NCBI RefSeq assembly: GCF_002000085.1 | Contig: NZ_MUZU01000002.1 | Location: 372,001-436,000 of the forward strand | Length of the DNA: 64,000 nucleotides | DNA from: Pseudocolwellia agarivorans | Lineage (GTDB): Bacteria > Pseudomonadota > Gammaproteobacteria > Enterobacterales > Alteromonadaceae | Reading direction: 5' to 3' | In this document: positions 54,869-63,902 of the stretch, one piece after another | Position numbering within the stretch: position 1 is the first letter of the stretch | How the letters are laid out: each line of letters opens with the position of its first letter | Translations under genes and position numbers: made by a program | Notes under the pieces: model-generated | The model's input: the letters and a program-made list of their open reading frames with translations, nothing else | Database searches by the model: none | Told to the model about the DNA's origin: nothing

Positions 54869-54907
54869 AAACCATTAAAGTTATTTTAAATAGCGAGAGA
54901 GAATACA

Positions 54908-56008
54908 ATGAAAAATATTAAACAAATATTTTCCACATTAATAATAATAGCCATCACATCGGCTTGCTCACCAGCAAATAACCAATTAACACCAAAGCAA
55001 AAAGCAATTGAAGTAAAGGCTGTTGTCGTTACCATGTTTGAAATAGGTGAAGACAGCGGTGATAAACCTGGAGAGTTTCAATTATGGAAAAGCGGACAGA
55101 AATTAACAACAAAGTTTGACTTTCCACAAGGCCATCACGACTTATACTTTAATGAAAAAACAGGTGTTTTAGGTATGGTTACAGGCATGGGGATAGCAAG
55201 AGCGTCTGCTGCTATTATGGCACTTGGCCTTGATGACCGTTTTGACTTAACACACAGTTATTGGTTAGTTGCCGGTATAGCAGGATTTGATCCTGCGGAT
55301 GCATCTATAGGATCTGCAGCTTGGGCAACCTGGTTGGTTGATGGCGATTTAGCTCATCAAATTGACGCAAGAGAAATACCAGATAATTGGAAAACGGGTT
55401 ACTTTCCACTATTTGCTAATGAACCTTACCCCGCATCAAAAGAGTCTGACGGACACCATAAACCTAATGGTGAAGTATATAAACTTAATAGCCAACTTAG
55501 TGACTGGGCTTATGAGTTAACTAAAGATACTAAACTAAACGACTACCCATCAATGAAAACAATACGCGATCAGTACACCCAGTATCCTAATGCACAAAAA
55601 CCTCCTTTTGTATTAAAAGGAGATCATTTATCTGGATCAACTTTTTGGCATGGTAAATTATTAAATGAATGGGCAAATGACTGGACAGCATTTTGGACCG
55701 ATGGCGAAGGAAACTTTGTAAGCTCAGGAATGGAAGATACAGGAGCTTATCAAGCAATGACTTTCTTACATAAAGCAGGAAAGGTAGATAAAAATCGTTT
55801 TATGGTTTTACGTACAGGGAGTAATTACACCGTTCAACCTACCGGTTTATCTGCTGCAGAAAATTTGGCACAAGAAAGCAACGCAGAAGGTTATGCAGGA
55901 ATGCAATCAGCCCTTGAGTCAGCCTATAGTGTAGGAAGTAAGGTTATCGACACCTTAACAAGTCATTGGGATACGTACCGAACTACAATGCCTTACGATA
56001 AAAAATAA
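54908..56008 (+). CDS. Purine nucleoside permease (NUP) family lipoprotein
   Basis: A 366-residue lipoprotein (lipobox ITSAC, Cys20) of the NUP family: VVVTMFEIGEDSGDKPGEFQLW at the start, TGMGIARASAAIMALGL, WLVAGIAGFDPADASIGSAAWATW and MEDTGAYQAM in the C-terminal half. Despite the name, the fold is related to nucleoside phosphorylases, and the MEDTG motif corresponds to the purine/ribose-binding MExxG region of that group. A periplasmic lipoprotein of this kind is better read as a nucleoside hydrolase, phosphorylase or binding protein than as a membrane permease. GAGAGA precedes the ATG. Confidence 0.85.
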   Translation: MKNIKQIFSTLIIIAITSACSPANNQLTPKQKAIEVKAVVVTMFEIGEDSGDKPGEFQLWKSGQKLTTKFDFPQGHHDLYFNEKTGVLGMVTGMGIARASAAIMALGLDDRFDLTHSYWLVAGIAGFDPADASIGSAAWATWLVDGDLAHQIDAREIPDNWKTGYFPLFANEPYPASKESDGHHKPNGEVYKLNSQLSDWAYELTKDTKLNDYPSMKTIRDQYTQYPNAQKPPFVLKGDHLSGSTFWHGKLLNEWANDWTAFWTDGEGNFVSSGMEDTGAYQAMTFLHKAGKVDKNRFMVLRTGSNYTVQPTGLSAAENLAQESNAEGYAGMQSALESAYSVGSKVIDTLTSHWDTYRTTMPYDKK

Positions 56009-56160
56009 ACCTATTCCATACTGACTAATAAAATAGTCACTTATTGTTTATTAACACCAAATAAATAAAGCAATCTTGCAGTATATTTTTTATTTACTAC
56101 GTTAAAATACAATACATAAAAACCATACATAAAAAATATAGCCTTACACTGAGCAATAAT

Positions 56161-57489
56161 ATGATAAAAATATTAGAAACACTTTTTAAACTGCAAGAGC
56201 ACGGTACTGACATTAGAAAAGAAATTGTTGCAGGGTTAACAACCTTTGCAGCAATGTCTTACGTGTTAGTGGTAAACCCGAGCATATTAGCTGCTGGCGG
56301 AATGCCCATTGAAGGCCTTATTACAGTAACCGCCTTAGCAGCTTGTATTGGCACAATAATGATGGGGTTAATGACCAATTACCCCATAGCAATGGCACCT
56401 GGCATGGGCCTTAATGCTTTTTTTGCTTTTACTATTTGTTTAACTCGTGAGGTTCCTTGGGAAGCTGCTTTAGGTATTGTTTTTTGGAATGGGATTTTAT
56501 TTCTACTACTTTCTTTAACAGGTATAAGAACTAAAATTGCAGAATCAGTACCCGAAGCTTTAAAAATAGGCGTGCAATGTGGTATTGGTTTATTCATCGC
56601 TTTTATTGGCTTAAAGAACGCGGGATTAGTGGTAAGTAATCCTGCGACCTTTGTTTCAATAGGTGATTTATCGCAACCCGTTACTTTACTTGCTTTGTTC
56701 GGTGTTTTACTTACCGTTGTATTAATTATTAAAAATGTAACAGGTGCCATTTTAATTTCAGTGGTTGTATTAACCGTTATTGGTGCCTTTATTCCAACTG
56801 AAACGGGTTATTTAACGACTCATCCAGAATCAATTTTAGGCGCACCCGACAGTATAAGTAATACATTTTTTGCTATGGATATTATGTATCCAATAATTAA
56901 CATCGCTCAAACATGGGATCTTATTTTTGCGTTAGTGTTCGTTAATATGTTTGACACTATTGGCACCCTTATTGGTGTTACTCGTAAGGCCAATTTAGTT
57001 GATAAAAAGGGGAAATTACCTAAAATGGGCGCGGCTTTAACGGCTGATGCTGGTGCTAGCGTTATTGGGGCATCATTAGGTACTTCGCCCGTAACCTCAT
57101 ATATTGAATCTGCCGCAGGTGTATCTGCCGGAGGAAAAACAGGTCTAACTGCCATTGTGGTTGGTATTTGTTTTATTCTTGCTTTGTTTTTAACCCCCTT
57201 AATGAAAGTTATTCCTTTAATGGCCACTACGCCAGCATTAATCATGGTGGGAATATTTATGATGGAGTCTTTTCGCCATTTAGACACCTCAGACATGACA
57301 TCATTAGCCACTGCAACTGTTGCACTTATAGCCATGCCGCTAACCTTCAGTATTAGTGAAGGTATAGCATTAGGCTTTATTACTTACGTGGGCATAATGA
57401 TGGGAACAAACAGAATGAAAGAAGTATCAGGCATCACGTACTTTATAACGGCTATTTTTTTATTGCGTTATATTTTCGATTTAAAATAA
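56161..57489 (+). CDS. AzgA-type adenine/guanine/hypoxanthine permease
   Basis: A 442-residue nucleobase permease of the AzgA/GhxP/PurP branch: LQEHGTDIRKEIVAGLTTFAAMSYVLVVNPSIL in pieces at the N-terminus, MAPGMGLNAFFAFT, VFVNMFDTIGTLIGV and GASLGTSPVTSYIESAAGVSAGGKTGL are family hallmarks. Around 13 helices, proton symport of adenine, guanine or hypoxanthine. It is the last gene of the purine locus and would import the base freed from inosine in the periplasm. Confidence 0.92.
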   Translation: MIKILETLFKLQEHGTDIRKEIVAGLTTFAAMSYVLVVNPSILAAGGMPIEGLITVTALAACIGTIMMGLMTNYPIAMAPGMGLNAFFAFTICLTREVPWEAALGIVFWNGILFLLLSLTGIRTKIAESVPEALKIGVQCGIGLFIAFIGLKNAGLVVSNPATFVSIGDLSQPVTLLALFGVLLTVVLIIKNVTGAILISVVVLTVIGAFIPTETGYLTTHPESILGAPDSISNTFFAMDIMYPIINIAQTWDLIFALVFVNMFDTIGTLIGVTRKANLVDKKGKLPKMGAALTADAGASVIGASLGTSPVTSYIESAAGVSAGGKTGLTAIVVGICFILALFLTPLMKVIPLMATTPALIMVGIFMMESFRHLDTSDMTSLATATVALIAMPLTFSISEGIALGFITYVGIMMGTNRMKEVSGITYFITAIFLLRYIFDLK

Positions 57490-57572
57490 GTAATTGAAAA
57501 TAAAAACTATGACTCATTAAAACAAGCTAAATATTGACGAAGTAATTCATTAATTTCTTTGATCATTACCTC

Positions 57573-57927
57573 TTAATAATACACTTCAGCTGCCTCGTTT
57601 TGCAGCTGTATTTCCCCTTCAATTAACTGTGTTGACACACCATTTTTAACGTACCTTAAATCACGTAATACCATGGCAATACCATCATTAACAATATGAA
57701 TACTCTACCCTTCAAAGCAAATGAGTTCTAATTCATTCCATTGCCCTATAGGGCGTTCAAAGTTTTCTTTACGTAAAACAAAACCTTTTATTTTTTCATT
57801 AGTTTCAACATTAATAAACGACTGAGATTCGTCAGCCACTAGGTTTCATAATAATCTCAGGTAAATAGGCTCTAACATCTATTGCTGAAGCAGCCTCCCC
57901 CCAATAATCACCGATATGGTCTTGCAT
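57573..57927 (-). pseudogene. Decayed DUF1080 (3-keto-disaccharide hydrolase-like) gene
   Basis: On the minus strand, pieces of a DUF1080 domain can be read: MQDHIGDYWGEAASAIDVRAYLP from 57927, then after a frameshift near 57840 FINVETNEKIKGFVLRKENFER and GQWNELELICFEG, an in-frame TAG at 57705-57707, and SIHIVNDGIAMVLRDL to QLQNEAAEVYY before TAA at 57573. The order and motifs are those of the C-terminal half of the family (usually secreted enzymes acting on sugars or 3-keto-glycosides). The N-terminal half and any start are gone. It lies in the 707-bp gap between azgA and the next receptor. Confidence 0.8.
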
Positions 57928-58196
57928 AATTTAAAGCTCTTGCAAGAGCATCCAAAAATGAAAATATTCTGCGCCATGTTTTCCTAATGGCATCTATTTT
58001 AAATTTTAGTAAATGGTAACAATTTAATTTTTAAAAGTTAAAAGACTATTATCGCATTTTCTTGTTTGCTACAGTAAAAATATAAAAGTTCATACTTCCT
58101 ATATTTTAGGTAGCTATAAACTTGATTTTAATACATATTTCAACTCAATTGATTAACTAAAAAATAATTATTAAAAATAAAAAATAAGGTATTCAC

Positions 58197-61100
58197 TTGT
58201 CTCAGTCGTTTAAAGAACACCTACATTTAAATATGAAGGTGGAATTGAAAAAGTTAGCTTTTTGTTGTGCAGCTTCTATTTCGCTATTACCCGCAACGGT
58301 AATTGCTTCTGAAGAAGCCGCATATGAAAAAAGAATTGTTAACTTCGATATTCCTCAAAAAAGCGCTGAGCTATCGCTCATTGAGTTTGCTGAACAAGCT
58401 AACCTCACGTTTATATTGCCATTTGATACGGTTATTGGGAAAAAGCTGCATCAGGTAAAAGGGGTTTATACGGTACGAAAAGCATTAGACATTATGCTAG
58501 AAAATACTGACTTTAAAGCACATATCGATGAGCAAGGACAGCTAATAATAATTATAGATAATAAAAATCAAGAGACAACAGATATGATTAAAAAAAGTCA
58601 AGTTTCAACAGCTGTATTTGCAGCCTTAACCTCTACAGCTTTACTTACCAATAACGTAGCTGCTGAAGAAAATAATGGCGATAATGTTGAAGTTATTCAA
58701 GTTCGGGGAATACAAAGTAGTTTAACCAAAGCCATGTCGCTAAAACGTAATGCGGGTGGTATTCAAGATAGCATTGTTGCAGAAGATATAGGTAAGTTTC
58801 CAGATCAAAATGCAGCAGAGTCATTGCAACGTATTACAGGTGTTTCAATCTCACGCCAAAATGGTGAAGGTTCAAAAGTTACTGTGCGTGGCTTTGGTCC
58901 TAAATTTAACGTTGTAAAAGTAAATGATCGTACCTTAGCAACAACCGATGGCGGGCGAGACTTTGACTTTCAAGTACTCGCTTCTGAACTCATTTCAGGT
59001 ATTGATGTAGTTAAAACCCCAACCGCTGATCTATCAGCCGGCAGTATAGGTGCTTACGTGAACATAGGCACAGCTAGACCCTTTGATAGCCCCGGTTTTA
59101 ATGCTCTGGCCTCTGCAAAAGCAAACTACAATGACTTATCAGAAGAAGTAGACCCTCAATTTTCAGGGATTATTAGCAATACCTTTGCTGATGACAGCTT
59201 TGGCGTTTTATTTGGAATATCTACCAAAGAAACCAACAACCGCATTGATAAATATCGTACAAATCGCTGGCATGAGCTATACAGCCTTCCTGAAGGTTTA
59301 AATGACGCGGTTAAAGACGAAAGTGGTAATATCATTCCTGATGCAAATGGCTTCCGTCGACCGGGTCGAGCAGCTTTTGAAAGCCATGACGAACAACGTA
59401 AAAGAACGGGTGCTAACTTAGTTTTACAATGGGCGCCAACTAACGATATTATTTCTACATTTGATGTTTTATATACTGATTTAGATCGTCAAGCAACAAG
59501 TCTTGGTATACAAATTCCTACGCAAGCAACACAATATAATAGCGCCATTATTAATGAAAATGACACCTTGATTCGTGCCAATATTACCGATAATAACATT
59601 GACAGTTTAAACCGTGTTTTAGGAGGCGATTCAACATCTTGGGCTTATGGTTTTAATACCCTGTACAATAAAGGTAATTTAATTGTTGAATTTGATGCTT
59701 CGCATTCAACCGCAGAATCAACTCAAATCATCAGACAATATGTTCCTCACTTCACTTTACCTGATGCCCCTGAAAATCGTGAAATTACTTTAGACTATGG
59801 CGTAGGCGATGTATTAAACACCACTTCAACTATTGATGTTAATGATATAGACAGCATTCGTGGTCATTGGAATGGAGCAAGTACCAATGAAATTGAAGAT
59901 GAAGTAACTGAATTAAAACTTGATACAACATATGAATTTGAGGGTGACTTAGTTGAGTCTGTTCAATTAGGTGCCGCTTATTTAGATCGTACAACCTCAA
60001 ATAATGCCTTTAGTTTGAATAATAACGGCGGCTACTGTACTCCTTGTGGTGGCGCGCCTAATGTAACTTTCGATAACACAGCTCAAATATTTGGTCCAAG
60101 TAATAATTCGGGTTATTTAAGTGAAGAAGCCGGTAACTTCCCACGTAGTTGGTTGGTTATCAAAGATCTGAATGCTTACATTGAAGGTGTGCAAAGCATT
60201 GGTGAAAAAAACTGGTATAACGATCCTGTAACTGGGTGGCGAGTAGATGATACTTTAGGCTCTCCGTTATTAGCTCCAGGACAAAAATGGAATGAAGAAA
60301 CATTTGATGCTGCACCTTCTTATGAAAATGAAGAAACCACTTTCTCTTTATACGGTCGCGTAAACCTTATTGGTGAGATTGGCGATTACTCTTGGTCGGG
60401 CAATGTTGGTTTACGTTATATCGATATTGAAAATACAGCGAATGGCTTTAGCCAACAGCTAACAACAATCAAAATCAACCCAAGTTCAAATGACTCTGAA
60501 CTACGTTTAGATACAACCTTTACCGACGCACTTCCACTTAGCGTAAGTTCAAATAGCCAATACCTCTTACCGAGTATCAACCTTAATTTAGACTTAAATA
60601 ACGGTTTATATTTACGTACCGCTATAGCACAAACGATATCTCGTCCAGCAATCAGCGATACCGGTGTAAATCAAAGTATTGTTGTTGATAATACAGGACA
60701 AATAACTACTCAATCAGGTAACCCTTTATTAGAACCTTATAAAGTAAATCAGTTTGATTTGTCACTTGAGTATTATCAAGACAATGGTAATACCTACTCT
60801 ATTGCTTACTTCTATAAAGATATTACTGACTTTATTTCAACACAAAGTTTGCAAGCACCATACTCAGGTAGCGCAGTTATTGATGCCGATGTATTAGCTC
60901 GTATTTCAGGTGGATCTTTACCTGAAACTACCACAAATAAACAAAATCGCAGTGGCGGTACCGTGAACGGGCTTGAATTTAGTGCATTACATTACTTTGA
61001 CTATTTACCCGGATTTTTAAGCGGTTTTGGTTTACAGGCTAACTATACTTACGCCGATAGTACTGATGATGATGCCGAAGAAATTAATCAACCGGGCATT

Positions 61101-61454
61101 ACTGACCCAGGTAACGCATTAGAAGGATTTGCTAAAAACTCTTACAACTTGATCGCTTTTTACGATCAAGACGGTTTACAAGCACGTTTAGCTTACAACT
61201 GGCGTAATAACTTTTTACACGCTAGAGATGGTGCTGCTGAAAGTATCGCCGCGGCTTTACCTGTTCATACAGATGCTTATGGACAATTAGACGCGAGTGT
61301 TTCATACGACATTAACGACAAATATACGATCACAGCTGAAGCTATTAACTTAACGGATGAGGGCCGAGTAGAATACGTAGATATACGTGAACGTGTTACA
61401 CGAGTTGAATACGCAGGTGTTCGTTATCAAGTAGGCATTAGAGCTAAATTCTAA
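58197..61454 (+). CDS. TonB-dependent receptor with N-terminal STN signalling domain
   Basis: A 1085-residue outer-membrane receptor of the transducing type. Signal peptide MKVELKKLAFCCAASISLLP (from Met13), STN domain about 40-125 (FDIPQKSAELSLIEFAEQANLTF), then a second signal-peptide-like segment at 130-158 (MIKKSQVSTAVFAALTSTAL), then TonB box region VEVIQVRGIQSSL, plug domain with RITGVSISRQNGEGSKVTVRGFG, and a barrel ending GVRYQVGIRAKF. The start is a TTG at 58197 with AAGG 7 nt upstream, or the ATG at 58233. Downstream sigma and anti-sigma genes complete the surface-signalling unit. The buried signal peptide suggests recent fusion of an STN module to an ordinary receptor. Confidence 0.85.
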   Translation: MSQSFKEHLHLNMKVELKKLAFCCAASISLLPATVIASEEAAYEKRIVNFDIPQKSAELSLIEFAEQANLTFILPFDTVIGKKLHQVKGVYTVRKALDIMLENTDFKAHIDEQGQLIIIIDNKNQETTDMIKKSQVSTAVFAALTSTALLTNNVAAEENNGDNVEVIQVRGIQSSLTKAMSLKRNAGGIQDSIVAEDIGKFPDQNAAESLQRITGVSISRQNGEGSKVTVRGFGPKFNVVKVNDRTLATTDGGRDFDFQVLASELISGIDVVKTPTADLSAGSIGAYVNIGTARPFDSPGFNALASAKANYNDLSEEVDPQFSGIISNTFADDSFGVLFGISTKETNNRIDKYRTNRWHELYSLPEGLNDAVKDESGNIIPDANGFRRPGRAAFESHDEQRKRTGANLVLQWAPTNDIISTFDVLYTDLDRQATSLGIQIPTQATQYNSAIINENDTLIRANITDNNIDSLNRVLGGDSTSWAYGFNTLYNKGNLIVEFDASHSTAESTQIIRQYVPHFTLPDAPENREITLDYGVGDVLNTTSTIDVNDIDSIRGHWNGASTNEIEDEVTELKLDTTYEFEGDLVESVQLGAAYLDRTTSNNAFSLNNNGGYCTPCGGAPNVTFDNTAQIFGPSNNSGYLSEEAGNFPRSWLVIKDLNAYIEGVQSIGEKNWYNDPVTGWRVDDTLGSPLLAPGQKWNEETFDAAPSYENEETTFSLYGRVNLIGEIGDYSWSGNVGLRYIDIENTANGFSQQLTTIKINPSSNDSELRLDTTFTDALPLSVSSNSQYLLPSINLNLDLNNGLYLRTAIAQTISRPAISDTGVNQSIVVDNTGQITTQSGNPLLEPYKVNQFDLSLEYYQDNGNTYSIAYFYKDITDFISTQSLQAPYSGSAVIDADVLARISGGSLPETTTNKQNRSGGTVNGLEFSALHYFDYLPGFLSGFGLQANYTYADSTDDDAEEINQPGITDPGNALEGFAKNSYNLIAFYDQDGLQARLAYNWRNNFLHARDGAAESIAAALPVHTDAYGQLDASVSYDINDKYTITAEAINLTDEGRVEYVDIRERVTRVEYAGVRYQVGIRAKF

Positions 61455-61469
61455 GCCCTAATTAAATAA

Positions 61470-61545
61470 CCTTAGCTCGGCATAATAAATATTATTTATT
61501 ATTTCAATTAATTAAAAATATCTTAAACCAAGTTTAGGTTAATCA
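61470..61545. repeat. Short family-2-like inverted-repeat element
   Basis: The left end near 61470 (AACCTTAGCTCGGCATAATA) and right end near 61540 (AAACCAAGTTTAGGTT) are imperfectly complementary (about 11 of 16), resembling the termini of the 41975-42169 element. It sits just after the receptor stop. Confidence 0.4.
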
Positions 61546-61546
61546 C

Positions 61547-61576
61547 GAAAACAGAGGCTTAACGCCTCTGTTTTTT
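61547..61576 (+). terminator. Intrinsic terminator after the STN receptor gene
   Basis: AAAACAGAGGC (61548-61558), loop TTAAC, GCCTCTGTTTTTT (61564-61576). It separates the receptor from the sigma/anti-sigma genes, which need their own promoter in the 280-bp interval that follows. That interval also has a run of ten Cs at 61609-61618 and no gene. Confidence 0.92.
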
Positions 61577-61858
61577 ATCACTTATTATCTTGTACTAATA
61601 TGCCGTTACCCCCCCCCCATTAACGTCTTATGTCATTGTTGGTGGTACTATGCGTACGACCACACAAAAAATGCGTCTAATAATAAAAAAAGTACACGTT
61701 ATTTTGAAACAAAGTGAACAATCTTTGGTCAATAACATTAAGCCATTATTAAACCATCAAGCCTATATTGACCACCGATTAAAATTAATTTAATTATTTT
61801 TAAGGTAAAAGATATTTTGAATCGTTTAATAGACAGGTGAATTAAAAATAATATATAA

Positions 61859-62413
61859 ATGCCAAATAAAAAATTTAGTTTCGTTCAGTCAGTTTTATCA
61901 ATAAGACCCAGTCTTATGCACTATATATCAAAATTAGCGCCTCCCGCTGAAGTTGAAGATATAGTACAAGAAGCTTACGTTAAATTATGTCAGCTCGAAA
62001 AAAAACCTTCTGAAAATGAGAATGGCAAAGTACATCATCGTTCCTTATTGTATGTAATAGCCAAAAATTTAGCGCTAGATCATAATAAAAAATCAGAGGT
62101 TCGTTTAGCCGATGGTGTTGAACATGAAGATCAATATAAAACAGAAGAAAGCAATACACCGTTTGACTATGCAGTAACCCATGAAAGTTTTGGCCATTTT
62201 TGTAAAGTTATTCGAGAAATGCCCAAACAATGCCAAAAAGTATTTGTGTTAAAAAAAGTGTATGGCTTTACTCAAGTAGAAATATCTCAAGAGTTAAACA
62301 TTAGTATTAAAGCAGTAGATAATCATGTTGTTAGTGGCATGAAACGACTTAAAAAACATATGGACAGAGCAAACAATGGTCTTTCAAAATCGAACAGGAA
62401 GGTAGGAGGATAA
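61859..62413 (+). CDS. ECF sigma factor, FecI-like
   Basis: A 184-residue RNA polymerase sigma factor of the ECF/FecI group: region 2 with VEDIVQEAYVKLCQL and the -10-contacting helix around HHRSLLYVIAKNLALDH, and region 4 with MPKQCQKVFVLKKVYGFTQVEISQELNISIKAVDNHV. FecI-type sigma factors activate transport genes after a receptor signals through FecR. It is 1 nt upstream of the fecR-like ATG (GGAGG inside the sigma gene end) and downstream of a receptor with an STN domain, giving a complete trio. Confidence 0.92.
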   Translation: MPNKKFSFVQSVLSIRPSLMHYISKLAPPAEVEDIVQEAYVKLCQLEKKPSENENGKVHHRSLLYVIAKNLALDHNKKSEVRLADGVEHEDQYKTEESNTPFDYAVTHESFGHFCKVIREMPKQCQKVFVLKKVYGFTQVEISQELNISIKAVDNHVVSGMKRLKKHMDRANNGLSKSNRKVGG

Positions 62414-62414
62414 T

Positions 62415-63524
62415 ATGAAAAATAATATTAGCCGCTTATCCGACCATACAGCAAGCAGCGATGATCAAATTTTAGATCAGGCATTACATTGGCTTGCAGA
62501 GCTTGACCGTGGTTTATCACAACAGCGAGAAAACGATTTAAAAGACTGGTTAGCACAATCAAATAAACACAAAGATACCTTTTTAGAAATGGTCGCTATG
62601 TGGGATAACTTAGATGTTCTCTCGCAACTGTCTACTATATTTCCTTATAAGAAAACACAAACTAAATGGTATCAGTCAGCTAATATGTATCGTGTTGCAG
62701 CCTCAATATTCCTTTGTACTTTATTGGGAATTTATTATGTTGTTCCCTATAGCAATAACATAAACAACACGAATATTGCTGCAACAAACAATGAAAACAT
62801 TGTTACGTACCGCACACAAATAGGTGAAAAATCAACCGTAAGATTGTCTGATGGATCTGTTATTACCTTAAACACCAACAGTGAAGTTACTGTTAATTAT
62901 TCAGATACTCTACGTAATTTAATGCTCAATTACGGTGAAGTACACGTAGATGTTGCCCATAACAAACAACGTAAATTTTTAGTACATGCTGGTGGTAAAG
63001 TGATTGAAGCTGTTGGTACAGCCTTTAATGTTCAGCACTTTAATAATATAGATATTGAACTCATGGTAACTGAAGGTACTGTTATTGTATCCGAACTTGC
63101 TAATAGCGCAGCTTCAGACAAAAACATTCTCGACGAATTTACCAATTTGTTATCTAAGCCTGAAGAAAAACTTATTGCAGTAACCGCCGGTGAACAGGTT
63201 AATTTAACCGTTAACCAAAAAGTAAAAGAGTCAACCGTACACGTTGAGCAAGCACCTACCGAAATAGCATCACGATTGTCTTGGATGGATGGTAATTTAG
63301 TCTTTAAAGGTGAATCATTACAACAAGCAGTTGACGAAATAAGTCGTTACTCACAATGGAAATTAGAGCTGCAAGGCGACGATGTTAAAAAAGTTAAAAT
63401 TATAGGTCGTTTTCAAACGGGTGACATAGAACCGCTACTCTCTATATTGAATAAAAACTTCAATATCAATGCAAAACATGTCGCTAACAACAAAATAATT
63501 TTAAGTTTAAACAAAACAAGTTAA
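62415..63524 (+). CDS. FecR-family anti-sigma factor / signal transducer
   Basis: A 369-residue inner-membrane regulator: cytoplasmic sigma-binding N-terminal domain (DUF4880-like, LHWLAELDRGLSQQRENDL, about 25-75 with the paired Trp residues), one transmembrane helix (VAASIFLCTLLGIYYVV, about 95-112), a periplasmic FecR domain (GEKSTVRLSDGSVITLNTNS to AVGTAFNV) and a C-terminal STN-like segment (VFKGESLQQAVDEISRYSQW) that contacts the receptor's STN domain. It is translated with the sigma factor and probably both inhibits and activates it. A terminator follows at 63569. Confidence 0.92.
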   Translation: MKNNISRLSDHTASSDDQILDQALHWLAELDRGLSQQRENDLKDWLAQSNKHKDTFLEMVAMWDNLDVLSQLSTIFPYKKTQTKWYQSANMYRVAASIFLCTLLGIYYVVPYSNNINNTNIAATNNENIVTYRTQIGEKSTVRLSDGSVITLNTNSEVTVNYSDTLRNLMLNYGEVHVDVAHNKQRKFLVHAGGKVIEAVGTAFNVQHFNNIDIELMVTEGTVIVSELANSAASDKNILDEFTNLLSKPEEKLIAVTAGEQVNLTVNQKVKESTVHVEQAPTEIASRLSWMDGNLVFKGESLQQAVDEISRYSQWKLELQGDDVKKVKIIGRFQTGDIEPLLSILNKNFNINAKHVANNKIILSLNKTS

Positions 63525-63568
63525 TTAATATGCGCTTTACGGGTAATAACTGGAAGGTTTTACCTTTT

Positions 63569-63602
63569 GCATCTAAGTTCAAACGGGCTTAGGTGCTTTT
63601 TT
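63569..63602 (+). terminator. Intrinsic terminator of the sigma/anti-sigma operon
   Basis: GCATCTAAG (63569-63577) pairs with CTTAGGTGC (63588-63596) with one U-G pair, then six Ts. Confidence 0.85.
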
Positions 63603-63661
63603 ATTTTCCAACAAAAAGTCTTCAAAGTAATGTTCAAAACTCTGAAGACGTCATGTTAAAT

Positions 63662-63890
63662 AACCTCAGCTCGGGATAAGCAAAGTTACTCAACAAGCTA
63701 TTTTTATGCCTAACTTCGTTGAATTTATTACTAATAGCCAGCTATTAGATAGAAAAATTCGCCTTGTTATACACAAAAATATCAATGTTGAGAGACTAAT
63801 ATAACTTAGGAAAACAACGATACAGATTAAGGTTTTGATAAATAAGATTTTTAATTCATTATCTAACATTCATTAACCCGAGTTGAGATT
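63662..63890. mobile_element. MITE-like element of family 2, ~229 bp
   Basis: Left end AACCTCAGCTCGGGATAA and right end complementary to AATCTCAACTCGGGTTAA match at about 15 of 18-20 positions. No coding frame. It shares its left ~38 bases with the fragment at 35829 and its terminal pattern with 41975-42169. Confidence 0.65.
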
Positions 63891-63902
63891 AAATAGTATT
63901 CC

